A DNA stretch of 64,000 nt from Candidatus Methylomirabilota bacterium (GTDB lineage Bacteria; Methylomirabilota; Methylomirabilia; Methylomirabilales; Methylomirabilaceae). The stretch spans positions 168,015 to 232,014 of the forward strand of contig PQAM01000004.1 of assembly GCA_003104975.1 (NCBI GenBank). Direction: 5' to 3'. Position 1 is the first letter of the stretch. Every line of letters starts with the position of its first letter. Shown piece after piece: positions 26,356-34,787 of this stretch. The notes under the pieces are model-generated. The model did not search any database. It was not told where the DNA came from and saw only the letters and a list, made by a program, of their open reading frames with translations. Both the position numbers and the translations under genes were made by a program.

Positions 26356-26628
26356 TTAAGCCGCCACCTCTACCCGTGGCTTTACCAGTCGTGAGCGGGG
26401 CGGGGCAACCTTCTCGATCTTGACGTACACCACTGACTGCCCCGGCTCCCGGCGAGCGTTCGCCAACGCAAGGTTCCTGGCGCATAGTTCTTGGTCCTCC
26501 TCTGGCAGGAGGACGACTAAGGCGTTTTCCGGGATCTGCTCGGCCATGTCGGGATGCTCAACGAGGTAGAGGTCGAACTCCGTCGACAGCTTCAGGTTTT
26601 TCGTGAACAGTTCTTGCTCCGTCATCAT
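26356..26628 (-). CDS. DUF5647 family protein
   Basis: 90 residues. ELFTKNLKLSTEFDLYLVEHPD, then IPENALVVLLPEED-EL, and VVYVKIEKVAPPRSRLVKPRVE match DUF5647, a small family usually found beside another small gene and suspected to belong to toxin-antitoxin-like modules. It overlaps the upstream DUF7718-like gene (ATG inside AGATGATG), indicating coupling. Function unknown. Confidence 0.75.
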   Translation of the reverse strand: MMTEQELFTKNLKLSTEFDLYLVEHPDMAEQIPENALVVLLPEEDQELCARNLALANARREPGQSVVYVKIEKVAPPRSRLVKPRVEVAA

Positions 26629-26936
26629 CTCTTCCTTTTCAGATACGCCTCTTTGTACCGTGCCCAGTTCTCGTCGATGTCCTGATCAGCACATGTCAAC
26701 GCCTCCCCTAGGTCCTTGGTGAGTAGGGGAATCTTCTCTAGGGTGCCATCGGGGCGAATCCTATCCATATGAGGAAAGCCATGGGCGGTATCGTAGCGAA
26801 TGACCGGGTACCAGTTTCCGTCGATGAAGGTCTCATACTGCACCGCGAACCGCTTCACGGCCCCATGTTCAGTGACGTGTTCATGCCGCTTTCTGTCATT
26901 CACAGTAAGGAGGTAAGTGTAGCGGGTGACCTTCAT
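26625..26936 (-). CDS. DUF7718-like small protein, partner of DUF5647
   Basis: 103 residues from an ATG preceded by GAGGGGGG; a longer frame from 27008 lacks a ribosome site. The sequence KVTRYTYLLTVNDRKRHEHVTEH-AVKRFAVQYETFIDGNWYPVIRYDTAHGFPHMD is recognisable from proteins encoded next to DUF5647. The histidines and aromatic residues are conserved by recollection, and activity is unknown. Together they form the third toxin-antitoxin-like pair within 6 kb. Confidence 0.65.
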   Translation of the reverse strand: MKVTRYTYLLTVNDRKRHEHVTEHGAVKRFAVQYETFIDGNWYPVIRYDTAHGFPHMDRIRPDGTLEKIPLLTKDLGEALTCADQDIDENWARYKEAYLKRKR

Positions 26937-27066
26937 CACGCCCCCCCTCTCGCGAGTTACTCTAACCTTACTTGATTCAATGTAAAAATCCAAGGACTTC
27001 GTAGTCATGCAGAGTACACCCGCCATAACCGGTCCTCGCTTGGCTGCAAGCAGAAGGCGTCGGGTA

Positions 27067-27717
27067 TCAAGGCGTGCGGGGGCGCGGCTGCTCGGCGCGG
27101 GCGATGTGATAACTGAGCGTCTTCAGGAGGGCCGACAGGTCGACGTTCTGGACCTTAACCGAATCGGGGGCGGCCAGTTGGGCGGGGGCAAAATTGAGGA
27201 CCGCCGTCACCCCGCCCTTGACCAACGCATCGAGGACCGCCTGAGCGCCGGCTGCCGGAACGGCCAGGATCCCGATCTTGATCTTCCGCTTGCGGACAAC
27301 CGAGGCGATCGACCCGGTATCCATGACCGGGATGCCATCAATCTGGCGACCGACCTTGGCCGGGTCACGATCGAATACGACGGAGATTTTGAAGCCCTTC
27401 TCCTGAAACCCCTTGTAGGCGATCAAGGCCGAACCCAGATTCCCTAATCCGACCAGCGCCACCTCCCAGCCCCGCTTCAGCCCGAGAATCTCCTCCAGGC
27501 TATGCCGCAGCGGGGTGACGTAGTATCCCAGACCCCTGATGCCGAACTGGCCGAAGTAGGCCAGGTCTTTCCGTACCTGGGCGGAGTTCAAACCGAAACG
27601 ATCGGCCAGTTGCTTGGACGAGATGCTCGTCGTTCCCTCATTCTCCAACTCCTCCACACAGCGCAGGTAGATCGAAAGCCGGGTGACCGTCTTCTCGGGA
27701 ATCTTGATCGCTTTCAT
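27067..27717 (-). CDS. rex: Redox-sensing transcriptional repressor Rex
   Basis: 216 residues from an ATG with AGAGGA upstream. The N-terminal winged helix reads KTVTRLSIYLRCVEEL then SISSKQLADRFGLNSAQVRKDLAYFGQFGIRGLGY, and the Rossmann domain has VALVGLGNLGSALIAYKGF and a late AVPAAGAQ. Rex binds DNA when NADH/NAD+ is low and releases it when NADH rises. It starts 14 nt after nuoN1 and is probably transcribed with the nuo1 operon, so NADH-dehydrogenase expression and the NADH sensor are linked. No convincing Rex operator was seen upstream of either nuo cluster. Confidence 0.93.
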   Translation of the reverse strand: MKAIKIPEKTVTRLSIYLRCVEELENEGTTSISSKQLADRFGLNSAQVRKDLAYFGQFGIRGLGYYVTPLRHSLEEILGLKRGWEVALVGLGNLGSALIAYKGFQEKGFKISVVFDRDPAKVGRQIDGIPVMDTGSIASVVRKRKIKIGILAVPAAGAQAVLDALVKGGVTAVLNFAPAQLAAPDSVKVQNVDLSALLKTLSYHIARAEQPRPRTP

Positions 27718-27731
27718 GGCCAGAGTTCCTC

Positions 27732-29189
27732 TCATCCTACAATTGCGGAGACCGACTGCCGCGCCAGATCGAGCAGGCTCGCCGGGAACAGACCAAGGTG
27801 AAGGGTTCCCAGGACGGACACCAGTACGGCCAGGACGGCCGCGGCAGGCGCCGCGACGAGCGGTGACGGGGATGCTGTCTCACTCATGTACATAATGACG
27901 ACGACGCGAAGATAGTAGTAAACCGATACGACGCTGTTCAGTACACCGATCACGGCCAGGCCGGGGTAGTGGCCTTCAAGGGCGGCGCTGAAAATATACA
28001 GCTTGCCCATGAAACCGGCCGTGGGGGGGATCCCGGACAACGAGAACATGAAGACCGCCATGCAGGCCGCCAGGAACGGCCGCTGCCATCCGAGACCCGC
28101 ATAGTCGCTCAGCAACAGTCGCTCTCGCTTGTGGTGTTGCACCGCGATGATGACGGCGAAGACGCCCAGGTTCATCAGGGCATAGACAACCAGGTAGAAG
28201 AGGATACCGGCGACCCCCGATGATCCGCCGGCGACCAACGCCACCAACAGATATCCGGCGTGCGCAATAGAGCTATAGGCGAGCATCCGCTTGATGTTGC
28301 TTTGAGCCAGGGCTACCAGATTGCCGATGGTCATAGTCAGGACCGCCAGGACCCAGATCACGACCGACCAACGAACGTGAAGAGCAGGGAGCGCCAGCAG
28401 GAATACCCGCAGGAAGGCGGCAAAAGCCGCCGCCTTAGTCCCCGCGATCATAAAGGCCGTGACCGAGGTGGGCGCCCCCTCATAGACGTCAGGAACCCAC
28501 ATATGAAACGGGACGGAGGCGATCTTGAAGCCGAATCCAATCAGCAGCAGGCCTCCCCCGATCCAGAACAGAGGCGACGGAGGATCCCCATCAGCCAGAA
28601 AGGCCATGATCTGTCGAAGGACGGTCGTGCCGGTCGCCCCATAGATCAGGGCGATGCCGTAGAGGAAAAAGCCGCCGGCAAAGGCCCCCAGCAGCAGATA
28701 CTTGAGCGCCGACTCGTTCGAGCGCAGTTCGGTCTTCCAGAACCCGGCGAGGATATACAGGGCCAGCGAGAAGGTTTCCAGCCCGAGAAACATGACGATC
28801 AGGTCCCCCCCGGCGGCCATCAGCATCATCCCCAAGACCGAGAAAAGGATCAGACTGTAATACTCGCCCTGATCGGCGGTAGCTGTGCCAAGATGACCCA
28901 TTGACAGCAGGATGGTGAGGATCCCGATCAGGCCGAGCACAAGGTAAAAGAAGAGGGTAAACCGATCCAAGACAACCGCGTCGTGAACCCCGTACCCAAT
29001 CGTCCCCCATGAACGGATCGACAGCACAATGGATACCGCCAGCGCAATCACGCTCAGGATGGCAGCAACCTGCTTCCGACCCGACGAAGGGAAGAGATCG
29101 ATCATCAGCGTCGCGAAACCGCCAACGGCCACCGGTATAAGCGGCGCAAACACAGTCCAGTCAATCTGAGGCAGCACCAGCTCTGTCAA
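27732..29189 (-). CDS. nuoN: NADH-quinone oxidoreductase subunit N (cluster 1)
   Basis: 485 residues with about 14 hydrophobic helices. MrpD/NuoN-type motifs are visible: LSLALYILAGFWKTELRSNESALKY, VPFHMWVPDVYEGAPTSVTAF, NIKRMLAYSSIAHAGYLLVAL and SGIPPTAGFMGKLY. It is one of three antiporter-like proton-pumping subunits in the membrane arm of complex I. It starts 1 nt after the nuoM1 stop. A second, diverged nuoN lies at 40545. Confidence 0.95.
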   Translation of the reverse strand: MTELVLPQIDWTVFAPLIPVAVGGFATLMIDLFPSSGRKQVAAILSVIALAVSIVLSIRSWGTIGYGVHDAVVLDRFTLFFYLVLGLIGILTILLSMGHLGTATADQGEYYSLILFSVLGMMLMAAGGDLIVMFLGLETFSLALYILAGFWKTELRSNESALKYLLLGAFAGGFFLYGIALIYGATGTTVLRQIMAFLADGDPPSPLFWIGGGLLLIGFGFKIASVPFHMWVPDVYEGAPTSVTAFMIAGTKAAAFAAFLRVFLLALPALHVRWSVVIWVLAVLTMTIGNLVALAQSNIKRMLAYSSIAHAGYLLVALVAGGSSGVAGILFYLVVYALMNLGVFAVIIAVQHHKRERLLLSDYAGLGWQRPFLAACMAVFMFSLSGIPPTAGFMGKLYIFSAALEGHYPGLAVIGVLNSVVSVYYYLRVVVIMYMSETASPSPLVAAPAAAVLAVLVSVLGTLHLGLFPASLLDLARQSVSAIVG

Positions 29190-29190
29190 T

Positions 29191-30819
29191 TCACATCTCG
29201 CACGTGAAAAGCGGGGTTTGGGGGTTGGGGGTTGGGGTCTTACCCCATACCCTATACCCCATACCCTCGTCTCTTACCCTACACCCTATCGTTCGCACTT
29301 CATGCCGCGCACTCCGCGCCTCGGACGTCGCGTTCCGCATTCCGTCCAGGAGCTGTCCCACCGACGCATCCATCCGTCTGAGGAGGGGATTCGGATTCAG
29401 GCCGATCCATACGATGAGCAGGATAATCGGGACCAACATCGCCATCTCACGGCGGCTCATATCGCGAAGCGTCAGGTTGTCGGCACGACGGCTTTGCCCC
29501 CACATCACCCGTTGCCACATCCAGAGCATATAGATCGCCGCCAGGACGATGCCGATGGCGGCCAGCACCGCCAACCCCTTGTGGACGCGGAACGTTCCGG
29601 CCAGGATCAGGAACTCCCCGACAAACCCGTTCAGGCCAGGCAGACCGATGGACGACATGACCACCACCAGGAAACAGAGCGCAAAGCGCGGGAGCGGTCG
29701 CGAGAGCCCGCCGAACTCCTCGATCATCCTGGTGTGGCGTCGCTCATAGATCATCCCGACCAGCAGGAAGAGGGCGCCGGTCGAGAGGCCATGATTGACC
29801 ATTTGCAGGATAGAGCCCTCCACGGCCTGCAGGTTCATGGCAAAGATCCCGAGCATGACGAACCCCAGGTGGCTGACCGAGCTGTAGGCGACCAGTCGCT
29901 TGAGATCATCCTGCACCATGGAGACCAGCGCACCGTACAGGATGCCGATAACGGCCAGCACGGAGATCAGCGGGGTAAAGGCAGCGGCAGCCTCCGGAAA
30001 GAGCGGGAGCGCGAACCGAAGGAATCCGTACGTCCCCATCTTCAACAGGACTCCGGCCAACAGGACGCTCCCAGCCGTCGGCGCCTCCACGTGGGCATCC
30101 GGCAGCCATGTATGAAACGGAAACATCGGCACCTTGATGGCAAAGGCCAGCGCAAAGGCGGCAAAGAGCCACAGTTGGGTGTCATAGGGGATCGACCCGC
30201 CGATCAACTCCAGCAGATCAAACGTCAACCAGCCTGTACTGCTGCGATACTGAAAGGCTACCGCGATCATCGCCAGCAGCATCAGGACACTTCCTGCCAT
30301 CGTATAGAGGACAAACTTCACTGTGGCATAGACCCGCCGCCGCCCGCCCCATACGCCGATCAGGAAATACATCGGGATCAGCATCCCCTCCCAGAAGACA
30401 TAAAACAGGACCAGATCCAGGGCGACAAAGACACCGATCATGCCGGCTTCAAGCAGCAGCATGCAGATCATGTATGCCTTTATCCGGTTCGTGATCCCGG
30501 AGAAGGAGGCCAGGATCGCGATAGGCGTAAGCAACGTCGTCAGCAGCAGCATCGGCAGGCTGATCCCATCTACGCCGAGCAGATAGCTGCTGCCGATCGC
30601 GTCGATCCATGGCGCCCGCTCAACGAATTGCATCCCGGCCTCGGTCGGATCAAAGCGCGCATACACTATCAACGAGAACAGGAGGGTGAGTCCGGCGACG
30701 GCCAGTGTAAGCCGCTTGATCAGCGGCTCACGAGCCCCGTCCACACATGCAAGCACCAGGACGCCACAGAGCGGAACGATAATCAGTATTGAGAGGATCG
30801 GCCAATCTATCTGGTGCAT
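29191..30819 (-). CDS. nuoM: NADH-quinone oxidoreductase subunit M (cluster 1), with repeat-derived C-terminus
   Basis: 542 residues. Key membrane-arm motifs are present: FYVFWEGMLIPMYFLIGVWGG (with the essential Glu), VPMFPFHTWLPDAHVEAPTAGSVLLAG, DLKRLVAYSSVSHLGFVMLG and SIGLPGLNGFVGEF. The last about 40 residues (from RNATSEARSARHEV to TPLFTCEM) are not NuoM-like; they are translated from the heptamer array at 29217-29340. The array has thus invaded the 3' end of the gene, adding a basic, probably cytoplasmic tail. Function of the core should be preserved. Confidence 0.95.
   Translation of the reverse strand: MHQIDWPILSILIIVPLCGVLVLACVDGAREPLIKRLTLAVAGLTLLFSLIVYARFDPTEAGMQFVERAPWIDAIGSSYLLGVDGISLPMLLLTTLLTPIAILASFSGITNRIKAYMICMLLLEAGMIGVFVALDLVLFYVFWEGMLIPMYFLIGVWGGRRRVYATVKFVLYTMAGSVLMLLAMIAVAFQYRSSTGWLTFDLLELIGGSIPYDTQLWLFAAFALAFAIKVPMFPFHTWLPDAHVEAPTAGSVLLAGVLLKMGTYGFLRFALPLFPEAAAAFTPLISVLAVIGILYGALVSMVQDDLKRLVAYSSVSHLGFVMLGIFAMNLQAVEGSILQMVNHGLSTGALFLLVGMIYERRHTRMIEEFGGLSRPLPRFALCFLVVVMSSIGLPGLNGFVGEFLILAGTFRVHKGLAVLAAIGIVLAAIYMLWMWQRVMWGQSRRADNLTLRDMSRREMAMLVPIILLIVWIGLNPNPLLRRMDASVGQLLDGMRNATSEARSARHEVRTIGCRVRDEGMGYRVWGKTPTPNPQTPLFTCEM
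29217..29340. repeat. Long heptamer array inside the 3' end of nuoM1
   Basis: On the minus strand it reads in 7-nt phase GGAACGC/GACGTCC/GAGGCGC/GGAGTGC/GCGGCAT/GAAGTGC, then an AGGGTNT/GGGTATR section, then ACCCCAA/CCCCCAA/CCCCCAA. The consensus changes along the array while the period stays 7. It is translated as the NuoM1 tail. Confidence 0.75.
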
Positions 30820-30834
30820 AGTGTCCGTTGCATC

Positions 30835-32727
30835 CTATCCGGAAAACGCCAGGTACCCCAGGAGGACCACGGCGCCCACCAGGATTGAGAGGACATAGGC
30901 CGGAACCTCGCCGGTCTGTAGTCGCCTCAACAGGCTCCCGGCCCAAGCTGTAAGCACCGCAATACCGTTGACCGACCCGTCGATGGCACGCGCATCGAGC
31001 GCCTCCGACAGCATCCGGGCAGAGCCGACGGTCGGCCTGATCACGGTCGCATCGTAGAACTCATCAACCCAATATTTATGCAAGAGGATGCGGTAGAGGG
31101 CCGGGTGGCGCTGGGCCAGTCGTTCGGCCCTATTGGGATCCAGAAGGCAGTACCGATAGGCGACGACAATCCCGCCCACAGCCATCACAAGGGCCGCAAC
31201 CGCAAGCACGACCTCGGAACCCAGGTCGGCGGCGCCCTCATGCCCCGATGCGGGAAAGACCGAACTCAGAAATCGCTGAAAGAGACCCGATCCCGACGGG
31301 ACGCCGACAAAGCCGACGGTGGCCGATCCGAACGCCAACAACAGAAGCGGCAGGCGCATACTCCACGGCGCCTCATGTACGTGGCTCATCGTATGGACGT
31401 CAAGTCTCGGCTTTCCCTCGAAGGCGAGAAAGTAGAGACGAAACATGTAGAGCCCGGTACCCGCGGCGGTCAGCACACCGATGATCCAGAGCGGCATATG
31501 CCCCGAGGTGTAGACGGCAGCAAGGATCTCATCCTTGCTCCAGAAGCCGGCGAAGGGGACAACCCCGGCATTCGCCAACGCGCCGACCAGAAAACTCCCG
31601 GCCGTAACGCGAAGCGACTGCCGAAGAGCGCCCATGTTCCGAATATCCTGCTCGCCGGCCAGCGCATGAATCACCGAACCGGCCGACAGAAAGAGGAGCG
31701 CCTTGAAAAAGGCGTGGGTCATCAGGTGGAAGATCCCGGCGGCGTATGCCCCAACCCCCAGACCCAAAAACATATAGCCAAGCTGCGAGATGGTCGAGTA
31801 GGCGATCACCCGCTTGATGTCGGTCTGCACCAGGGCGATGCTGGCGGCATACAGGGCCGTGAGACCACCGACCCAGGCCACAATTTCGAGGCTGACCGGG
31901 GCCAGTTGAAACAGCGGCGCGGAACGCGCAACCAGGTAGACGCCCGCCGTCACCATGGTGGCCGCATGAATCAGCGCCGAGACGGGGGTCGGGCCCTCCA
32001 TCGCATCGGGGAGCCAGACATACAACGGCAGTTGCGCCGACTTGCCGGTGGCCCCGATAAAGAGCAGAAGGGTGAGCAGCGACGCGGTCATAGAACCATA
32101 CGCCAGCACGCTCGGTGCATCGGCCGAGACGATCCGAAAGTCCAGCGATCCGAACAACAGGATCATCCAGATCAGTCCGACCACCATGGCGGCGTCGCCG
32201 ATCCGGTTGACCAGGAAGGCCTTAGTTCCGGCAGCCGCCGCCGCCGGCCGCTCAAACCAGAAACCGATCAACAGGTACGAACAGAGGCCGACCCCCTCCC
32301 ATCCCACAAAGAGCAGGAGGTAGTTGTCGGCCAGGACGAGGATCAGCATCTCGGCCAGGAAGAGGTTGAGCAGCGCAAAGAAGCGGTGGTAGTCGCGATG
32401 CTCCTTCATATAACCGATGGAGTAGATGTGGATCAGCAGGCCGACGCCGCTCACCACCAACGCCATGACGGCAGAGAGAGGATCGAACAGGAACGCGAAG
32501 GAGACCGAAAGGTCGCCGGAGGCGATCCAGGAGCCGAGGGAGGCGTGGAGTACACGCGCCTCCCTCGGCAGTGATAGGAGATCGGCAAGCGAGAGTACCG
32601 AGAGGATCAGCGAGAGTGCCGCAGCCCCGCAGGCGAGTGCCGCTATCAGGCCTCTCGACATCCGACGACCTGCCAGGCCAACGATGAGGCTCCCCACCAG
32701 CGGGATAACCGGAATCAGCCAAATCAT
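30835..32727 (-). CDS. nuoL: NADH-quinone oxidoreductase subunit L (cluster 1)
   Basis: 630 residues with about 16 helices. MLILVLADNYLLLFVGWEGVGLCSYLLIGFW carries the essential Glu; KSAQLPLYVWLPDAMEGPTPVSALIHAATMVTAGVYL, DIKRVIAYSTISQLGYMFLGLG and the HALAGEQDIRNMG loop are typical NuoL. The C-terminal amphipathic connecting helix and final helix are present (HKYWVDEFYDA... and the last 100 residues). It is the distal proton-pumping subunit. Followed by nuoM1 after 15 nt. Confidence 0.96.
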   Translation of the reverse strand: MIWLIPVIPLVGSLIVGLAGRRMSRGLIAALACGAAALSLILSVLSLADLLSLPREARVLHASLGSWIASGDLSVSFAFLFDPLSAVMALVVSGVGLLIHIYSIGYMKEHRDYHRFFALLNLFLAEMLILVLADNYLLLFVGWEGVGLCSYLLIGFWFERPAAAAAGTKAFLVNRIGDAAMVVGLIWMILLFGSLDFRIVSADAPSVLAYGSMTASLLTLLLFIGATGKSAQLPLYVWLPDAMEGPTPVSALIHAATMVTAGVYLVARSAPLFQLAPVSLEIVAWVGGLTALYAASIALVQTDIKRVIAYSTISQLGYMFLGLGVGAYAAGIFHLMTHAFFKALLFLSAGSVIHALAGEQDIRNMGALRQSLRVTAGSFLVGALANAGVVPFAGFWSKDEILAAVYTSGHMPLWIIGVLTAAGTGLYMFRLYFLAFEGKPRLDVHTMSHVHEAPWSMRLPLLLLAFGSATVGFVGVPSGSGLFQRFLSSVFPASGHEGAADLGSEVVLAVAALVMAVGGIVVAYRYCLLDPNRAERLAQRHPALYRILLHKYWVDEFYDATVIRPTVGSARMLSEALDARAIDGSVNGIAVLTAWAGSLLRRLQTGEVPAYVLSILVGAVVLLGYLAFSG

Positions 32728-32752
32728 AGGTCAGGGTAGGGGGTGTGGGGTG

Positions 32753-32883
32753 TAGCGCTTAATTGCATTAATATCCCTGACGTCATTCCCGCAGTCCTTA
32801 AGCGGGAATCCATTGATTGTACTGGATACCCGCTTTCGCGGGTATGACGGCGTATGTGCGCTAACTTTCGCAATTAAGCACTA
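32753..32883. mobile_element. MITE-like element, 131 bp, copy 2 (inverted)
   Basis: TIRs TAGCGCTTAATTGC...GCAATTAAGCACTA (one mismatch). Same length and core as the copy at 22616, opposite orientation. Its right end (CTA, 32881-32883) is read on the minus strand as the TAG stop codon of nuoK1. Confidence 0.75.
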
Positions 32884-33192
32884 GCCTTTAAGGAGATTAA
32901 TCTCATCCACATTCACCGACTCTTTGTTTCTGTACAGCGCAATAATGATGGCCAATCCCACAGCCACCTCAGCCGCCGCCACCGCCATCACAAACAACAC
33001 AATGATCTGCCCATCCATCGAGTGCAAGAACCGTGAGAATGCTACAAAGGTCAGATTGACCGCATTCAGCATCAGCTCGATCGCCATGAAGATCACCAGC
33101 GCATTACGGCGGATCAGGACCCCCGCCACCCCGATGACAAACAGCGCGGCGCTCAGGATCAGGTATGCGCTCAACGGCACAGTCGCTGTCAT
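32881..33192 (-). CDS. nuoK: NADH-quinone oxidoreductase subunit K (cluster 1)
   Basis: 103 residues, three helices. [39 protein letters not shown] contains the two conserved membrane glutamates (one in MAIELMLN, one later in [11 protein letters not shown]). It forms part of the proton channel beside NuoJ and NuoA. Its stop codon lies in the terminal repeat of a MITE-like element. The protein end VDEINLLKG is normal, so little or nothing was lost. Confidence 0.95.
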   Translation of the reverse strand: MTATVPLSAYLILSAALFVIGVAGVLIRRNALVIFMAIELMLNAVNLTFVAFSRFLHSMDGQIIVLFVMAVAAAEVAVGLAIIIALYRNKESVNVDEINLLKG

Positions 33193-33211
33193 TGCACTTC
33201 ACACCTCGCAC

Positions 33212-33270
33212 GGGGCGCAGCAAGCAGCGCCCCTACAAACCCTATACCCTAAACCCTATACCCTGTCTTT
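33212..33270. repeat. Half GTAGGGGC repeat followed by ACCCTAT heptamers
   Basis: 33212-33236 is half of the GTAGGGGC family (GGGGCGCAGCAAGCAGCGCCCCTAC split around its centre). It is fused to heptamer units ACCCTAT/ACCCTAA/ACCCTAT/ACCCTGT between nuoJ1 and nuoK1. Confidence 0.7.
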
Positions 33271-33271
33271 G

Positions 33272-33778
33272 CTACTTCCTGGCCAGGACCATGGCGCCAA
33301 TAATGGCAATGAGGAGGATGACCGACATAATCTCAAATGGGATCAGAAAATCGGTGAATAAAAGGCGCCCGACGACTTGCGTCGTTCCGATGGCGCCGAC
33401 AGGTTCGGACGCTCGGGGGCCCTGGGGCGCACGAACGGTCCAGGAGCCGACAGGGATCGCCAGTTCAAGCAATAACAGCAGCGCCGCACCAGCGCCAAAC
33501 AGAAGCCTGGGGCGATCCCGCTGCAACCAGGCAGGCAGTTCATGGCCCAGATCCAGCAACATGACCACGAACAGGAACAGGACCATGATCGCGCCGGCGT
33601 AGACGATCACCTGGACGACGGCGATAAACTGGGCCTGCAGCAACAGGTAGAGCCCCGACAGCGCAAAGAAGGTCCCGACCAGCGAGAGGGCGCAGTAGAC
33701 CGGACTGCGCAGGACGATGACCATCACTGCGGTCACAAGCGCTATGACCGCCAGCGGAACGAACATCACCCATTCCAT
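33272..33778 (-). CDS. nuoJ: NADH-quinone oxidoreductase subunit J (cluster 1)
   Basis: 168 residues from an ATG just after the nuoH1 stop; the longer frame is only nuoH overlap. PVYCALSLVGTFFALSGLYLLLQAQFIAVVQVIVYAGAIMVLFLFVVMLL is the NuoJ core, with the conserved Tyr and Gly of the third helix; the last helix (IPFEIMSVILLIAIIGAMVLARK) is also typical. Membrane subunit of complex I next to NuoK and NuoA. Confidence 0.95.
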   Translation of the reverse strand: MEWVMFVPLAVIALVTAVMVIVLRSPVYCALSLVGTFFALSGLYLLLQAQFIAVVQVIVYAGAIMVLFLFVVMLLDLGHELPAWLQRDRPRLLFGAGAALLLLLELAIPVGSWTVRAPQGPRASEPVGAIGTTQVVGRLLFTDFLIPFEIMSVILLIAIIGAMVLARK

Positions 33779-33780
33779 CC

Positions 33781-34767
33781 CTACCTCAACGCCACGAAGA
33801 TGGCCGTCACTATGACATTGGCCAGCGCGACCGGCAGCAGCACCTTCCATCCGAATCGCATCAGTTGGTCGTATCGGAAGCGCGGCAGCGTCCCTCGCAG
33901 CCAGATAAAGAGGAAGATTACAAGATAGAGCTTGATGAGAAACCAGACCACCGGCGGCAGCCACGGCCCCCTCCACCCGCCCAGGAACAACGTTGTCGTC
34001 ATGGCCGATACCGTAATCATGTTGGCGTACTCCGCCATAAAGTACATGGCGAACTTCATCGAACCGTACTCGACATGGAAGCCGGCGACCAGCTCCGTCT
34101 CGGCCTCCGGCAGGTCGAAGGGCGCGCGGTTGGTCTCGGCGACCGCACAGATCAGGAAGATGAGGAATCCGATCGGCTGCAGGAGGATAAACCAGGTCCT
34201 GGCCTGGGCGCCCACAATCTCTACCAGGCTCAGCGACTGCGACAGCATCACCACCCCGATCACCGACAGACCCAATGAGAGTTCATAGCTGATCATCTGG
34301 GCCGAGGAACGCAACCCCCCTAACAGCGCATACTTGTTGTTCGATGCCCACCCGCCCAGGACGATCCCATAGACGCCCAGCGAGGCCACACCAAAGACGT
34401 ACAGCAGTCCGATATTGACGTCGGTGATGACCAGGTCGATGGTCTGTCCGAAAAGCCGGACCTGGTCTCCAAAGGGGATGACGGCAAAGGAGATGAGGGC
34501 GGGGATCAAGGCGATCGCAGGGGCGAGGAGGTAGAGCGTCCGGTCGGCCGCCTGAGGGACGATCTCCTCCTTGAACAGGAGCTTGATCGCGTCGGCAATC
34601 GGCTGCAGCAGCCCGTGGGGACCGACCCGCATCGGACCGAGCCGGACCTGGATGTCGCCGATGACCTTCCGTTCCAGCCAGGTCAGGTAGCTGACGCTCA
34701 GCAACATCAGGCCGAAGACTACAACGATCTTCGTCACCATGATAACGAAGAAGGCGCCCTCTGGCAT
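33781..34767 (-). CDS. nuoH: NADH-quinone oxidoreductase subunit H (cluster 1)
   Basis: 328 residues, eight or more helices. It contains WLERKVIGDIQVRLGPMRVGPHGLLQPIADAIKLLFKEE, the SNNKYALLGGLRSSAQMISYEL loop, and FDLPEAETELVAGFHVEYGSMKFAMYFMAEY, whose Glu residues line the quinone-side channel. It links the Q site to the membrane arm. It follows nuoF after 20 nt. nuoI, which normally follows nuoH, is absent: nuoJ1 begins at once. Confidence 0.96.
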   Translation of the reverse strand: MPEGAFFVIMVTKIVVVFGLMLLSVSYLTWLERKVIGDIQVRLGPMRVGPHGLLQPIADAIKLLFKEEIVPQAADRTLYLLAPAIALIPALISFAVIPFGDQVRLFGQTIDLVITDVNIGLLYVFGVASLGVYGIVLGGWASNNKYALLGGLRSSAQMISYELSLGLSVIGVVMLSQSLSLVEIVGAQARTWFILLQPIGFLIFLICAVAETNRAPFDLPEAETELVAGFHVEYGSMKFAMYFMAEYANMITVSAMTTTLFLGGWRGPWLPPVVWFLIKLYLVIFLFIWLRGTLPRFRYDQLMRFGWKVLLPVALANVIVTAIFVALR

Positions 34768-34787
34768 TGTGTGCTCCTGTCGCTTGT

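Noticed and set aside
29218..32574. Long plus-strand frames opposite the nuo genes (up to about 520 codons)
   Set aside because: They mirror nuo coding on the other strand, with His/Asp/Gln-rich composition typical of antisense translation of GC-rich membrane-protein genes.
34768..34787. A hidden nuoG or nuoI between nuoF and nuoH or between nuoH and nuoJ
   Set aside because: Gaps are 20 nt and 2 nt, too short for any gene; the same holds between nuoA and nuoC in both clusters.
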